Assembly: GCA_001414485.1 (NCBI GenBank)
Contig: LLEY01000141.1
Coordinates: forward strand, 1 to 64,000
Origin: Calycina herbarum
Taxonomy: Eukaryota > Ascomycota > Leotiomycetes > Helotiales > Pezizellaceae
DNA: 64,000 bases
Direction: 5' to 3'
In this document: positions 31,460 to 43,493 of the stretch, in pieces
Numbering within the stretch: the stretch's first letter is position 1
How the letters are laid out: each line of letters begins with the position of its first letter
Position numbers and translations under genes: made by a program
The notes under the pieces: model-generated
Seen by the model: only the letters and a program-made list of their open reading frames with translations
Databases searched by the model: none
Told to the model about the DNA's origin: nothing

Positions 31460-33262
31460 ATGCACGAAATCATTACCTTGCAGCTGGGGCAGAAGAGCAA
31501 TTATCTTGCTACCCATTTCTGGAACACACAGGTATGACCGATTACCAACCATAATTGGCGAGAAGTATCATGTCTAGCTAATATCGGGGCAGGAATCTTA
31601 CTTCACATATGGTGCAGATGAAGAATCTCAAGTAGACCACGATGTTCATTTCCGGCCCGGCATCGGTGCTGATGGCACGGAAACATTTACACCAAGGACG
31701 CTCATATACGATCTCAAAGGTGGCTTTGGTTCCTTGAGGAAAATCAACGCATTGTACGAAATTGACGAACCTGCTGTCACTGAGGGCTTATGGTTAGAGT
31801 TCCCAAGCCTACTTGTCTTTTCACGGCGTTGACTTGTTTAGGAATGGACCTGCTGTCATCCAGCGACAGACTGCAATTCAGCAAAATGAATATCAGAGAA
31901 GTTTGGAAGAGGGGGTAGCACCACCTCAACTCACTCCCCAGTCAGTGAGATACTGGTCTGATTTCAACCGAGTTTATTTCCATCCGAGATCAATAATTCA
32001 ACTGAATGAGTATGAGTTGAACTCTTCACTTACTCCATTTGATAATTGGAATGCTGGTGAGGAACTTTTCAACTCGTTGGACAAGGAGCACGACTTGCTG
32101 GACCGAGATCTGCGGTACTTTGCAGAAGAAGCCGATCAAATGCAAGGTATCCAATTAATGGCCGGAATTGACGACGCTTGGGGTGGCTTTGCTGCACGAT
32201 ATCTGGACCGAATTAGAGACGAGTATGGGAAAACTTCTGTGATGTTTTGGGGACTGGAGGACAACATCAAAAACATTCCCCGAGTAAGAGATATATGCAT
32301 TTATGGTTTATGAACAACAACAACTGATCTGTATAGGAAAAACGTCTTATGAAATTGTCCAACGCGTCTCGATCGATATCGGAGATTTCACCACAAGCAT
32401 CAGTATTTGTTCCACTAACCATTCCTTCCGCCACTTTACCACCATATGTAAATCTCAACCTACAATCCGAATGGCACGTTTCTGCTCTCCTTGCTACTGC
32501 TGTTGAAAGTATGTCTCTGCCCTCGCGATTGAAGCTCCAGAATAGCAACCGCGAAACTCTGAGTCTTCTAGCGAATTCATTGAACGTCAATGGCAATCAA
32601 ACAATAGCAAAATTGCAAATGAGTGTTGAGCAGAAAGAGGCAGCCAACGGTGTTCAAAAGGGAGAGGCCTTGCTGTCTGAGAGCACTGACTCCAGGATCT
32701 TCTCACAAGATGATGCACATGCAAATGGGGAAACCGAAACCAAGACCCTCGACATGGAGTTCTTTCCTACCGGCGGCGAAGAGCAACCTCGAGGTCCACG
32801 AAGAGCCAAGAAAGTTCATATCTTTGGACAAACAGAATTATCGAGAACAAGCGAAGACACTGACCCGATAAATCCTACAGGGGCATATGATGGATACGAA
32901 CGGGCGAGACGGCGAGCGGCTGGACTTCCAATACTTCAGCAGTCAGTACACTACAAATATCCATTTTCAATGAACTTTCACTAACCACATTTTATCGTAG
33001 GAGAACTGTGACAATGCCATTCCCCATACTCGACAGCTTCCCCGATATTTTCTCTGGCATTCAACAAGCTTCAACATCTCTGGCTATCAACACATCCTTG
33101 TCAACGGATACTACAGTTGCCTTCAGAATCAAAAATCTTCAACAAATTGTCAACAGAGCCATCGGAGTTGATGAGCGCGAGGCACTTAGCAATTCTTTGG
33201 GTGAAATCGCTGAAGCGTATGAAGAGGGATGGGATAGCGGAACTGATGACGATGATGATTGA
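31460..33262 (+). CDS. DML1: DML1/Misato-like tubulin-fold protein (mitochondrial inheritance)
   Basis: Exons 31460..31531, 31593..31792, 31842..32283, 32337..32941 and 33001..33262; 526 residues, all introns canonical and frame-consistent. The N-terminus [20 protein letters not shown] is the tubulin-like start of Misato/DML1 (compare MREI...QxGxxxN of tubulins), and exon 2 carries [21 protein letters not shown] and [14 protein letters not shown]. Yeast Dml1 and animal Misato act in partitioning of mitochondria and mtDNA. The C-terminus is acidic (DSGTDDDDD). The length is typical for fungal DML1. The first two exons are short, which is why a naive ORF view starts too late at 31813. Confidence 0.92.
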
Positions 33263-35662
33263 ATGAGCAGCAGAATATAAATTTCGGGAGATTGCGAGGA
33301 TCATTGTAAGCTTCCGCAACTTACAAGTGCAGAGGATGAATCCAATAGAACTTTCACTCCGTAGGCAATCACCCAAACAAGCTCATAGTCCGAGCTTTTT
33401 TGGTATGTTGGTGCTGGTCTCAGGACTCTACAAACCAATGATCGTGCAAGAGCGTGACGATGATACCTTCCAATGCAGGGCAAAATCTTTTCATGTCCGG
33501 CTCCGACGGGTCGAAAGATCAGGAACCGAGTTCAGGGCCTTGCTTTTCGGAAAGGTAAGGAATGCCGTGACTAAAAGGAAGTTGGGCCTGTTTGTACCCC
33601 AACAGCGCTGATTCAATACCTACAAGTAACTTACAACTTACTCACAAGCTAACTGGAAGCTTACTCACGAGTAACACACGGCTTACTCGCAAGATAATTG
33701 ACTGGCTTACTCGCGAATTAATTAATAGCTTACTCAAGAGACAGCTGGCAACGCTCAGTTCCAGCTCAAATCATGGACATCACACCAAAATCAAAAGTCT
33801 CAACTCCCCCTCGAGTCCCCTTCAGCGATGACGCCAAAGAAAAGCAATTGCCTCAAAACAGCCTTTCCGAAATTAGCATCGACATATTGCGACTCTGCCA
33901 TTGCGGTAAATGGTTTACCGCGTCCGACCACCCCCTGTTGGCTATGATGCAATGATATTTGCCATCGGATATTATTCCATGAAGTCATTGGCGGCAAGCA
34001 CCCGGCATCTGATCTTCATGCGCGAGAATTTCTATTTTCGTTTTCGCTTTCTATTGTGCTTGCGATATCGTATCCGTGTAGACGGGTTTGGGTGAGGGAA
34101 TTACTTTGTTTGTGAGAGGGGATTCTGTTGTGCTACAGTATTATGAATTCTCCGAAGATGGGATGACTGGTAGTAGGACTAACAAACAGTGAGTTGGAGG
34201 TGACCAGAACAGCTGAGAGAATCCATTACCAATTCTTTGCAAGCCATACCGAGTACTTGCCATGTTATTGGACCTGGCCTTTGACAGGCGGTGTACTTCT
34301 GTACTTCGTGAGATTACGCTGTGCCCTGCATTCATCACTCGTCGCACATTGCATGCTAACTTTTGTGTTGCTAGAACTGTTGGCCTTGCCATACCCAACC
34401 TCGTCATTTACAAACTTCGAGCCTCGCCACCAACAAACCAAAAGGCGTGATGAGTTAGTTTCCCCAGCTTGTGTACCTCGGAATTTGCTTTTTGCACTGC
34501 CCGGGGATTTTCCCTTATCCTTCAGTGTGATTCGCTTCTTGATCCACACTTATCATCAAGCTTGATGCACTTTGACTTGCTATCACCAGTCAATCGCGGA
34601 GGTTTTGTCCTGCAGCTGCACGTTCAGGGGTGCCTCGCTTGGGGTTGGTCGCATGGCGGAGGCGGGGTTTTGGAGAATCAAGTTTGGGGAAACTCCAGGC
34701 CTTCATTCGCTGACAGCGCACAAGGAGGTTGGCAACACCACCACTACAAAAATCCGGGTTGCTACGATAATAACCAAGTGGTTGGTGATTGTTTTTTGTT
34801 TCAATGTTTTCCAACATTGGTGGCCATGACTTGGCCGTGGCATTTTCTCGCGTAGTATCTTGCTGTCTGCATTCTTGCGATTGAAAGCGGAAGAAATTAA
34901 GGGTAAAAGGGCGGAGTCAGCGTATGTTTTCTCCTCGGGTCTTCTTTTCCTCATTTGGTATTGACACGATGTCATAGGAACCAGAAATCAACGGTCGGCT
35001 AGCTGCTCCAACCCTGAGATCAACAAATAAGATGGGATTGTGATTTGCTGGTCGCGTTTCTCAATATTCCATGGTTTGATGACGGGCTTTGGGCTCTCAG
35101 GCACATTCTCATGCTGGGGAAAGGAAAACTTTGGCGTTACCAGCGCAGGGTCGCTTGATGAAGTGACCAATAGGCCATCATGCACTGCACTTCAGTGGCG
35201 TCCCCTGTCCTACCAAAAGAACCTGCATATCAATTGCCAGATCAACCAGCCTCACCAGCCACTGGAAAAGGGCCTACTCGCTCAATTCTGCCAACAACGT
35301 CAGATGCAGTGACTTCACACCGGCTACGATCATCAATCTCGACCAGGCAAAAGGTTATGGGTGTGATATATACCCCAGGCAATGCATGGTGTTTTCTCCT
35401 ATCAAAAATGGTGTACCTACATTGCATGGATTATGGGACGGCTCGAAGCCCAAGTGGTAGCCTTCACATAAGAAACCAAGTTTCCCACCCAAGTTTGTTC
35501 GTGTATAACAAACCAACCCCTCGAATCTATTATACACCAGCCTCCCCTCAAGGAAAATTATTTCCTCACTATCGTTATTTAACATCACCGTCGTTCCTCT
35601 GGTAATTCATTGCCAAGCTCTCACTTACCCCATTACTCTCGCTAGTCCTCTCACCTCACAAA
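33263..35662. other. 2.4-kb intergenic region with a degenerate tandem repeat
   Basis: No gene is supported. Frames near 33300-33610 and 34190-35600 on both strands overlap each other and lack domains. A degenerate repeat is listed separately. The last 150 bp hold the CT-rich 5' leader of the wall-protein gene. Confidence 0.45.
33625..33741. repeat. Degenerate tandem repeat, period about 23 bp
   Basis: About five imperfect units share a GCTTACTCRCRAG core: ACTTACTCACAAG, GCTTACTCACGAG, GCTTACTCGCAAG, GCTTACTCGCGAA and GCTTACTCAAGAG, spaced 22-24 bp apart. Sequence between cores varies. No coding role is seen. Confidence 0.75.
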
Positions 35663-37027
35663 ATGATGAAGTCTATGTTTACTGTGTTGGCTTTGGCTTC
35701 AAGTGCCCTCGCCACATACCCTGTTGTCACTACTGTCGTTGAAACAACCTATACAACAGTCTGCCCCGTCACGGAAACGAAGACACAGGCTGGCTCGACG
35801 TATTATCACACATATACGACGACATCGACCGTCGTTACCAAGGTTCCTACGGCTGTTGAGGTCACTCAAACAGGTCCTCCAGTGACTCAAAAGACCGGAA
35901 CGGTGGTTTATACCACTTCGACATCTTTATGTCCAGTAACGTAAGAACACAATTACCGTTTGGAAATACTTGGAATGCAGTGCTAACTTTTGCAGCGAGA
36001 CCAAGGTTGTTAGCGGTTCAACAGTTACTCAAGTTTGGACGAGTACAAGCATCATTGTTACTCAAGTTCCAACTGTTATCAAGGAAACGTAAGTTTTGGA
36101 ACACCTTTGACTGACTTGAGAATCAACTAACACATTTCAGTGCTACTGCTCCACCAGTCACAAACACTGTCGAGACTTTTGTGTATCAAACCTCGACATC
36201 GCTATGCCCAGTAACAGGTAAGAAATATCGCAAAATAGGAGCAAGAAATTCGTGCTAACTTTCTGGCAGAAATACAAACAATCTCTGGGAAGCCAGTAAC
36301 CGTAATCTCGACTCTCACGAGCCTCGTCTCAGTCAAGATCCCAACCACAATCGTTCAATACACAACCCTCCTCAACACTGCATATGAGACGACGAAGGTA
36401 TATCAAACGATCAGCGAGATCGCAACATACTACACAACCGTCAGCGCTGGCTCCACAATCACAATCCGTAAGTCAAGCCTGTCCGCGCTCACACTTTCCC
36501 GAACAAAAACTAACAAGCTCCTAGCGACAACCCAATACGAAACCTACCACGTAACCCAAGCCTACACAATCACCAAAACAGACGAACCCCCAACCACAAA
36601 AGCCACCGTCAAAATCCCCATCACCCTCGCAACCTCCGTGCCCGTAACCGAAGTCATCACCGTCCCATCCGAGAAAACAGCCACCTCCTCGGGCTCAACA
36701 TACTACACATCCATCCCCGTGATTACAAAATCTACCGTCACTGCACCTGCGCCAGTGACTACTCTCCCTCCAGTCATCATCTCGACCATTCCAACGACTG
36801 CTCCTCCTGTTCTTACGACTGTTACTCCAAGCCCGAGTACTTTTATCCCACCACCACCTTCTTCGTCTTTGATCTCGAGCGTTGCGCCGAAGCCGAATAG
36901 TACTACTATTTTGCCGACGAGTAGTGCTTCTGCGCCGCCGCAGGTTAGCTCTAATGCTGCTGTTGCGACGAATAATCCGGTTGCTTTTGCGATTGCTGGG
37001 GCTATGGCTATTGTTGTTTTCGGATAA
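35663..37027 (+). CDS. Ser/Thr-rich GPI-anchored cell-wall protein with internal repeats
   Basis: Exons 35663..35940, 35996..36088, 36141..36217, 36270..36467 and 36525..37027; 382 residues. A signal peptide (MFTVLALASSALA) is followed by long Thr/Val/Ser-rich repeats and a C-terminal hydrophobic tail (NNPVAFAIAGAMAIVVFG) preceded by small residues, as for GPI attachment. Three related units contain TxCPVTE: TTVCPVTETKTQAGS, TSLCPVTETKVVSGS and TSLCPVTEIQTISGK. In units 2 and 3 an intron falls right at CPVT. It is expected to be heavily O-glycosylated and wall-bound. The final exon is Pro/Thr-rich. There is no enzymatic domain. The function is structural or adhesive by analogy. Confidence 0.85.
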
Positions 37028-38553
37028 TTGCCGAGAACTACATGGTGTCGATGCGGAGATGAAAACAAAACAAAACAAAACAATGCTTTGAGTTAGAGAT
37101 TTATTTTCCGCATCTATCTCATTGACACATGCTTCTTCGAATACATACGATTTACGACTACAAAACACTCCTCCTAGCGTCTTGCATTATATGGATTTTT
37201 TGGGATTTACATTGCTTTCGGATTGGAAGCGGGCGTTGTTGAATTGGAAACAGGGATTTTGGGAATATGATTCAGAATGTCTCTCACGAACCCGAGAGGT
37301 AACGGCTCTTTTAATTAATGATTAATTCTTGGTAGAGGATGGGGTGGAGTGGATAGAGAAACGTTTAATCTTCTTCGTTGTATAAATTTTAGAAATATCA
37401 TTGAGCTTCTTATATTTTGAAGACCCATTGCTTCACGTGAATAAAGACTTGTGAAGCTGTGAAGTGGTGAAGTGGTGTCTAGATAGCATGCTCCTCGTGG
37501 ACAGAAAAATTAGCAGTCCTCTCGATGTCAATCTAATACCCTCCATGACGATGACACGATATCGAACATGTGGTCGCCATTCCAACCTTTCCCTGTATTT
37601 CTTTCCCCACATAGCAATCCCCTTTTGACCTCTATTTTTGCCTTGTTTAATATTATTATCGGCAATAATCAATCTTCTTTCTCTTCCATGACTCGTTCAC
37701 GATCTATGCAAGCTGGGCTCGTACGTTGGTGCAATTAGCAGGTAACCTAAATGTCTACATATTTGCTGTTTTCTGTTGGTCTATTTCCAGGTAACCTACG
37801 AATTGCACGTGTGGACCTCGTGTCTATTGACAGGTAACTTACAAATAGTGTAATACCCATAGCTTGAAAAATTCCATCTTCTAGCTATCTACTGGCCTAC
37901 GCTGGCTCAAGCTGGCTCAAGCTGGCTCGCGGGGAAGACACGCAAATTAGCCTTTTCGAAGAACAATGACTTTAAAAATAACGAATGTTGAGTCGTTCTT
38001 GTTGTCTAGAATTTTAATAATTTGAATTTATATTTGTTCGTCTGATCTTTAGCTCCTAAGATTGATTGTTCTAAAAAAAATTGGAAAAACAGAATTTTGA
38101 GAGGAGACTTACGAGAATTGATCTTTCGTAATCTCTTTCTAATTTAGTCATTCTCTAAGAAAATCTAGCACATTGTATTCACGTAGAGTTTTATTAGATG
38201 TATGTAGGTAATTGGTTAGAGAAGTTGGAATTTTGGTTGATTTATTTATTTCCTCCTTTCGATCACACAACATACAGTCTTGGATACTTTTGAGATTGAC
38301 TTCAACTTTTTCCAGAGTAAAATTCCTGTATTTATATCGTCCCATGTGAGAGGATTCAAAAGAGCGACTTTGGATCGCCCAAGCTTCCATCTTGGGACGA
38401 ACCTCGGTATTCCCGCGTTTGGCGGGAGGAGAGCATCATCAGCACAACCTCAACCTACAAGAACACATATTTTGTCCCACCAACCAAACATGTTTACCAG
38501 CATCAATTGACACCCGCCAACCAAAGGCCAACCTCCACCACGAGACCCTCACC
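37028..38553. other. Intergenic, no gene seen
   Basis: The stretch has GC-normal and AT-rich parts (about 37960-38300). Short motifs like AGGTAACCTA and AGGTAACTTACAAATAG occur at 37739-37860. The last 200 bp are the probable 5' leader of the MFS gene. Confidence 0.45.
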
Positions 38554-40375
38554 ATGTCCGTCGTATCCAGATACCTCCCCTTCGCCTCTTCCACCACCAC
38601 CACCCAAGCTTGCGCCTACCTGGGCGCCGTGTGCCTCTTCTCCATCTCCTTCCTCGTATTCCTGAATAGCAGCGTATCCTTCGTGATCACCGATTTAATA
38701 GGCGTCAAAGATGGAGTTGGGGATTTGGTTGGCACATTGGGGTTCGTGGATGAGCTGGTTGCGTTGTTCGCATGTCCGTTATGGGGGATACTCTCGGATC
38801 GGTTGGGGGTGAGGATTGTTTGTGTGCTGGGATATGCGATTGTTGGGTTGGCGCTGTTTATCTTTGTGCAGGCGAAGAATGTGTATCCCCAACTTCTTTT
38901 GGCCAGAGTTCTCTTCAGTCTGGGTGGTGCGGCGACGTGAGTAGAAGAGCTAGGATTTGAGTTGCGGGCTTTGCTAATTTGGATGTAGCGCTACCATGGT
39001 TACGGCTATTCTGCCTTCGATGACGGGGAATGGGAACGAGAGGACACATGGGGATGAGGGGGTCTGCGAGGAACCGGTTTCACGAGATCCTATGCGACAC
39101 AGCATTTCCAATTCGTTGGATTCCGAAGTTACTATTACGCCTGCGACATTTAGCGGGCAGCGCCCAGCTAGTGGGAATACTCGGGAAGAGAGGAAGTCAG
39201 AAGGGAAGACAGGATCGAGTCCGCCTCGATTGGCTGGTCTGGTGGGAGTCTTCACCGGGTGCGGAGCTCTGGTGGCATTGGCTGTTTTTCTGCCATTACC
39301 CGCCAGGTTTTCGCACATCGATGGAGTTACCCAAGGACAAGCTGTGGCGGATAGTTTCTATGTTGTTGGAAGCGTGGCCTTGGTCGTTGCGGTGCTTTGC
39401 TACTTTGGATTGCGGGGACTACAAGGAGAAGAGGGGAAGGGTTGGCGATTACTGCTCGGGAAAGCTCCTTCACAGGAATACCAGGCAGTTTCGACCCAAG
39501 AAAACGCACAGGAGACAAGAGTTTCCAGAGAACCATTTCTCCCATACTGGCGACTTTTGCTCGACTCTACCGTCTTGGGATTTAAAGATGCACAAATTGG
39601 GCTGGGATACCTTGGAGGATTCGTCGCCCGAGCCTCTTCAGTGGGCATCTCACTCTTCATCCCATTATACATAAACGCCTACTTCATCCGCAACGGCTTC
39701 TGTCAAGGTTCACCCAACGATCCCTCACCAGAACTCAAAAAGGAATGTCGAGCAGCATATATCCTCTCCGCAGAACTAACTGGAGTTTCCCAATTAATCG
39801 CACTTCTCTGTGCTCCCACTTTTGGATATCTCTCCGATCGATATCGTCGCTTCAATTTTCCTTTATTGGTAGCTAGTGTTTTTGGAATCATTGGATACAT
39901 CGCCTTTGCAAGACTCGTAAGTCCCGAACCAAAAAATATCGAGGGCCGTGGGGGAAGTCCCGCAGTTTTCCTCATCGTGTCCATGATCGGAATCAGTCAA
40001 ATCGGAGCCATAGTCTGCAGTCTTGGACTTCTAGGCCGTGGAGTCCTTGGTGATGAAGGAGGATATAATTTATCCTCCCAATTACGGAATTCTCAAAATC
40101 CTTTCTCCCAGACTTCGGAAAATGCGCCTCTTGTACCAGCTCCAAATACACCGAAATCAAGAAGTCATCTTAAGGGCTCGATTGCGGGTGTGTATTCGCT
40201 TTCTGGGGGAGCGGCTATTCTGCTGCTTACGAAGTTAGGGGGTACGCTTTTCGATACGTTGTCTCCTGGCGCGCCGTTTTATATGATGGCTATTTTCAAT
40301 GCGGTGCTTTTGGTTGTTGGGACTGGGGTGGGGATTTATAGAGAGGTCAGGAGGAGGAAGTATTTTACTGATTGA
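38554..40375 (+). CDS. Major facilitator superfamily (DHA-type) transporter
   Basis: Exons 38554..38936 and 38989..40375 join over a 52-bp intron (GTGAGT...GCTAAT...GTAG) to give 589 residues. About 12 membrane segments are seen in two halves, with the MFS loop 2-3 signature LWGILSDRLGVR after TM2 and a second-half copy FGYLSDRYRR. Long loops follow TM4 (residues about 140-200) and lie in the second half (about NLSSQLRNSQNPFSQ). This is a plasma- or vacuolar-membrane proton-coupled transporter or drug-efflux type; the substrate is unknown. The start at 38554 is preceded by a purine-rich ACC context and gives a hydrophilic N-terminus. An upstream in-frame Met at 38392 would extend it with unlikely sequence. 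Confidence 0.85.
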
Positions 40376-41504
40376 GAATTTATGGAGGAGCAAAAAATTA
40401 TATTATCGAAGAGGTTTGTGGGGTATTGATTCATTGATGGCTGTGCCCATGACACCCTGGATATCTGTTGTCCGACGCCATTTACGATCCACTCGAAGCG
40501 GGAGAAGCGTCAGGGGACTTTGCATGCAGAGGGCATGCCCACTGGCATGACAAGTGGGGGAGATGCAGATTCGTGTTTGGATTTCTGTAAATATACAAGC
40601 TGTAGTGACTAGCATGGCGAATACTAAAACAAAATAGATATGTTGCCTTTGCATTCCTCAGATCACCAGGCTGACGAGGTTCTTGCTTATGCTTCTTGAG
40701 GATGTTTGGTTTTTGGAATGTAGCAAGTGCCTCGAGCTTGCTGTAACTATTCCCTCTTTCGATTTTTCGTTTGGCATTCATGTTCATGGTTTTCTGTCAT
40801 TTCCATTTTTGTGTTTCTTGAGTTGGCTTGTAAGAGATTCGACCATCACTCTCCGTCGCATACTTTTCCTTAGATTGTGCGAAGCACCCTAGGACAATTG
40901 AAAGGATTGTTCGAGGAAGTTTAGAAGAATGAGCCGTTCAATTTCTTAACTCTCCTAACCTTCTAGATCAATTTCTATAATTATCTGAGAATATTGTACA
41001 TAATATAATGGAAGAGTACCGGAGAGTACTCGAATCTCTTAGTGTGGAATCTAAATGTGTGGCTTTGGCAAGTGCCTGCAAGTCAGGGTTTATGTTTTTA
41101 GTCAAACTCTTCTTGTTGTAGAGTCGTTTTGTTTTGTAACAGGTTTTTTGATATTTTGTTCCTGGAGATGTGGACCGTGGCATCAAATGAGCCAAACTCC
41201 AGTTGAGTCAAGCAAAGCTATTCAGTTAGATCTAGCAGGCTGATTTCAGCATTATCATATGGAGTTTCACGAGGGGAAATGAGGATCATCATTGGAGGAA
41301 GCGAATTTTTTTGTTGATTAAATCTAATAGTCTACGTTAATGCGCCCCAAACCAGTTGGACTCGCTTTACACTCGCCTTATCTTACAAGTACTTACCTGT
41401 CCATTCACCGGGACTTACCTCTCACTCACCCCTTTACTCCTCAAACTCCGAACCCTCACTCCGAACCCTCACCCTCATCTTCAGAATTTTCCTCCTCATC
41501 ACCC
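40376..41504. other. Intergenic, no gene seen
   Basis: This is the 3' region of the transporter and the downstream side of the repeat-rich gene. No RNA gene or repeat ends were found. Confidence 0.45.
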
Positions 41505-43493
41505 TCAAAAAGACTTCCCGTACCCAGCCTTCGTACGTCTCAGCTTCCGCGCGGGCGGGCGAGCGTAGGAAGATTCAACCAACTCCTCAGAAGCTTCACG
41601 CTTCCGACGAGATGGAGTTTTCACCCGAGTTGATCGTCTAGTCGGAGACAAACTTTCTGTCTTCTTGCGTGTGTGAAGTTGACGAGCAGGCTTACTCTTG
41701 GGAGAAAGGGAGGGAGTAGGAGGGGACTTCTTAGAACGAGTAGCTGCTCGTTGCCAGAAGTCGTCGAACCTGGAGAAGTCTTCGAAGGGGTCTGAGCCGA
41801 TGGTGGAGGGGGTTAAGGCGAGGGGTGGGCGGTCGGAGTCAGATAAGTCCATTACTTTTGCGGCTTCTTGGGGCTGTGGCTTGGGAGCGGGCTTTGGAGC
41901 TAGCTTGGGAAGTGCTTTTGCCTTTGGAGCAGGTGCCTTTGGAGCAGGTGCCTTTGGAGCCGGAGGAGCAGGTTGAACCATTGTTGCAACCGGGGCTTGA
42001 AAGTCAGTTTCAACTCTCAGTTGAGGACGGGTAGCCTTTGGAGCCGGAGGAGCAGGTTGAACCATTGTTGCAACCGGGGCTTGAGAGTCAGTTTCAACTC
42101 TCAGTTGAGGACGGGTAGCTTTTTGAGACTGCTTGTTGAAGCTGTCAGCGTTGAAGCCTACCTTTACCCAAGAGGGGTTTCGCTTCTGTTCGAGTCGGGC
42201 TCGTTCTCGTGCGATAGCTTCTTCTCGGATTGCAGAGCGAGCTGCCTCTCGAGCCTTTTGCTTTCCTCCCTCGCGTGCTTTTCCTTCTGCTCTACCATTG
42301 CTTGCTCTTGGTTGTTGAGAAGGTTGCTGAAATTCTTGGGGCACGGAGCGAGGGGGCTGACGTCCTTGTGGAACAGAGCGAGGTTGAAGACCTTGAGGCA
42401 CTGAGCGAGGAATTTGAGCTTGAAGCCAAGGTGCATTGCGAGCTGCCTTAATATCCTTCTGAGATACCCCAAGTCGAGCTCGTTCCATTGCGACGGCGTT
42501 GCTAAATTGACTAGTCTTCTTGGCTGGCAATTGACGACGCTTTACAGCGTCGTAGTGAGAACCGCTGTACTTGCGCTTACGCTTGGCTTCTTGACCTCGA
42601 CGCTCCTCAACCTTCTGACGCCGGCCTTCTTCTTTGTAGATCCCAACAAGCTCCGCGTCCTGCGCAACTTCAGACAATTCCAGAGCGACAAGCTCCGGGT
42701 AAAAGTTGGACTCTGAAGGTCGGGGATCCAAGGGCAATGGACAACGTTGAGAGTTTGCTAGTTGGGAAGAAAGAGGTTTGAGCTTTTGGGTTTGTAGCCG
42801 TTTGGCGAGGAAGCTGGCGTAAGGGCTACGTTCTGCACTTACGGTTACGATTTCTGCCACAGAAGGAAAAGCCGCTAGATCAGAGTTGGTACCCGTCAAA
42901 CCATAAAAGTCGAAGTCGTTGAACGTCCCGCCTCCTCCAAAATGTACTGGTATCATGAAACTTTCGTCCCACTGGAGTTGAGGGAACGATACATCGTTGT
43001 TGAAGTTGAATTCAAAGCCCGTGAGAGATTCCAAGGCTGGGTCAATTGGTACAACTTCCATGCGGTCAGTTGCTTCCATTTGGAATACAGGGAACGATAC
43101 ATCGTTGAAGCCTTCGAAGGGGTTTGGAGTTGGAGCACTTACCTCGAATTGAAATTGAGGGATTGAGGCGTCCTTGTTGAATCCAAAACCGTGGAAAGAC
43201 TCCAAAGCTGGATCAATTAGTGCTTCCATCGGGGCAGCCTCAAATTGGAATTGAGGGAATGGTGCATCCATGTTGAAATGTGCGAAAGAATTCAAGGCTG
43301 GGTCAATTGCGAAAAGAGACTCGTCACCCAAGTAACCAAATCCAGAGGCCGTAGTCTCTGTGAAGGAAGGGTTGAGCGGCGGGGCTAGAATGCAATCATA
43401 GCAGTCGGCCTGGAAGAACTGGTGGGTCATGCAGTATGATGCCATTTTGCTGGTAAAAATGCGAAATTGGGGTTGGGTTGGGGAACGATTCAA
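41505..43493 (-). CDS. Repeat-rich low-complexity protein of unknown function (662 aa)
   Basis: A single long ORF that I do not recognise. The N-terminal third has four loose repeats around IDPALESFxGF...FPQFQFE. The middle has a basic stretch (KRKRKYSGSHYDAVKRRQLP, nuclear-localisation-like). The second half contains a highly charged Arg/Glu/Ala helical segment (GRAEGKAREGGKQKAREAAR). This is followed by a 26-residue unit (KATRPQLRVETDSQAPVATM plus VQPAPP) present twice in tandem and a PAPKAPAPKA run. The C-terminus is basic with SPTRRSTRVKTPSRRKRE. A Met 16 codons in (43445) begins MASYCMTHQFFQADCYDC, a Cys-rich lead that could be the true start. Composition suggests a nuclear, possibly chromatin- or nucleic-acid-associated, fast-evolving protein. 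That is only an inference. Confidence 0.65.
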   Translation of the reverse strand: MNRSPTQPQFRIFTSKMASYCMTHQFFQADCYDCILAPPLNPSFTETTASGFGYLGDESLFAIDPALNSFAHFNMDAPFPQFQFEAAPMEALIDPALESFHGFGFNKDASIPQFQFEVSAPTPNPFEGFNDVSFPVFQMEATDRMEVVPIDPALESLTGFEFNFNNDVSFPQLQWDESFMIPVHFGGGGTFNDFDFYGLTGTNSDLAAFPSVAEIVTVSAERSPYASFLAKRLQTQKLKPLSSQLANSQRCPLPLDPRPSESNFYPELVALELSEVAQDAELVGIYKEEGRRQKVEERRGQEAKRKRKYSGSHYDAVKRRQLPAKKTSQFSNAVAMERARLGVSQKDIKAARNAPWLQAQIPRSVPQGLQPRSVPQGRQPPRSVPQEFQQPSQQPRASNGRAEGKAREGGKQKAREAARSAIREEAIARERARLEQKRNPSWVKVGFNADSFNKQSQKATRPQLRVETDSQAPVATMVQPAPPAPKATRPQLRVETDFQAPVATMVQPAPPAPKAPAPKAPAPKAKALPKLAPKPAPKPQPQEAAKVMDLSDSDRPPLALTPSTIGSDPFEDFSRFDDFWQRAATRSKKSPPTPSLSPKSKPARQLHTRKKTESLSPTRRSTRVKTPSRRKREASEELVESSYARPPARKLRRTKAGYGKSF

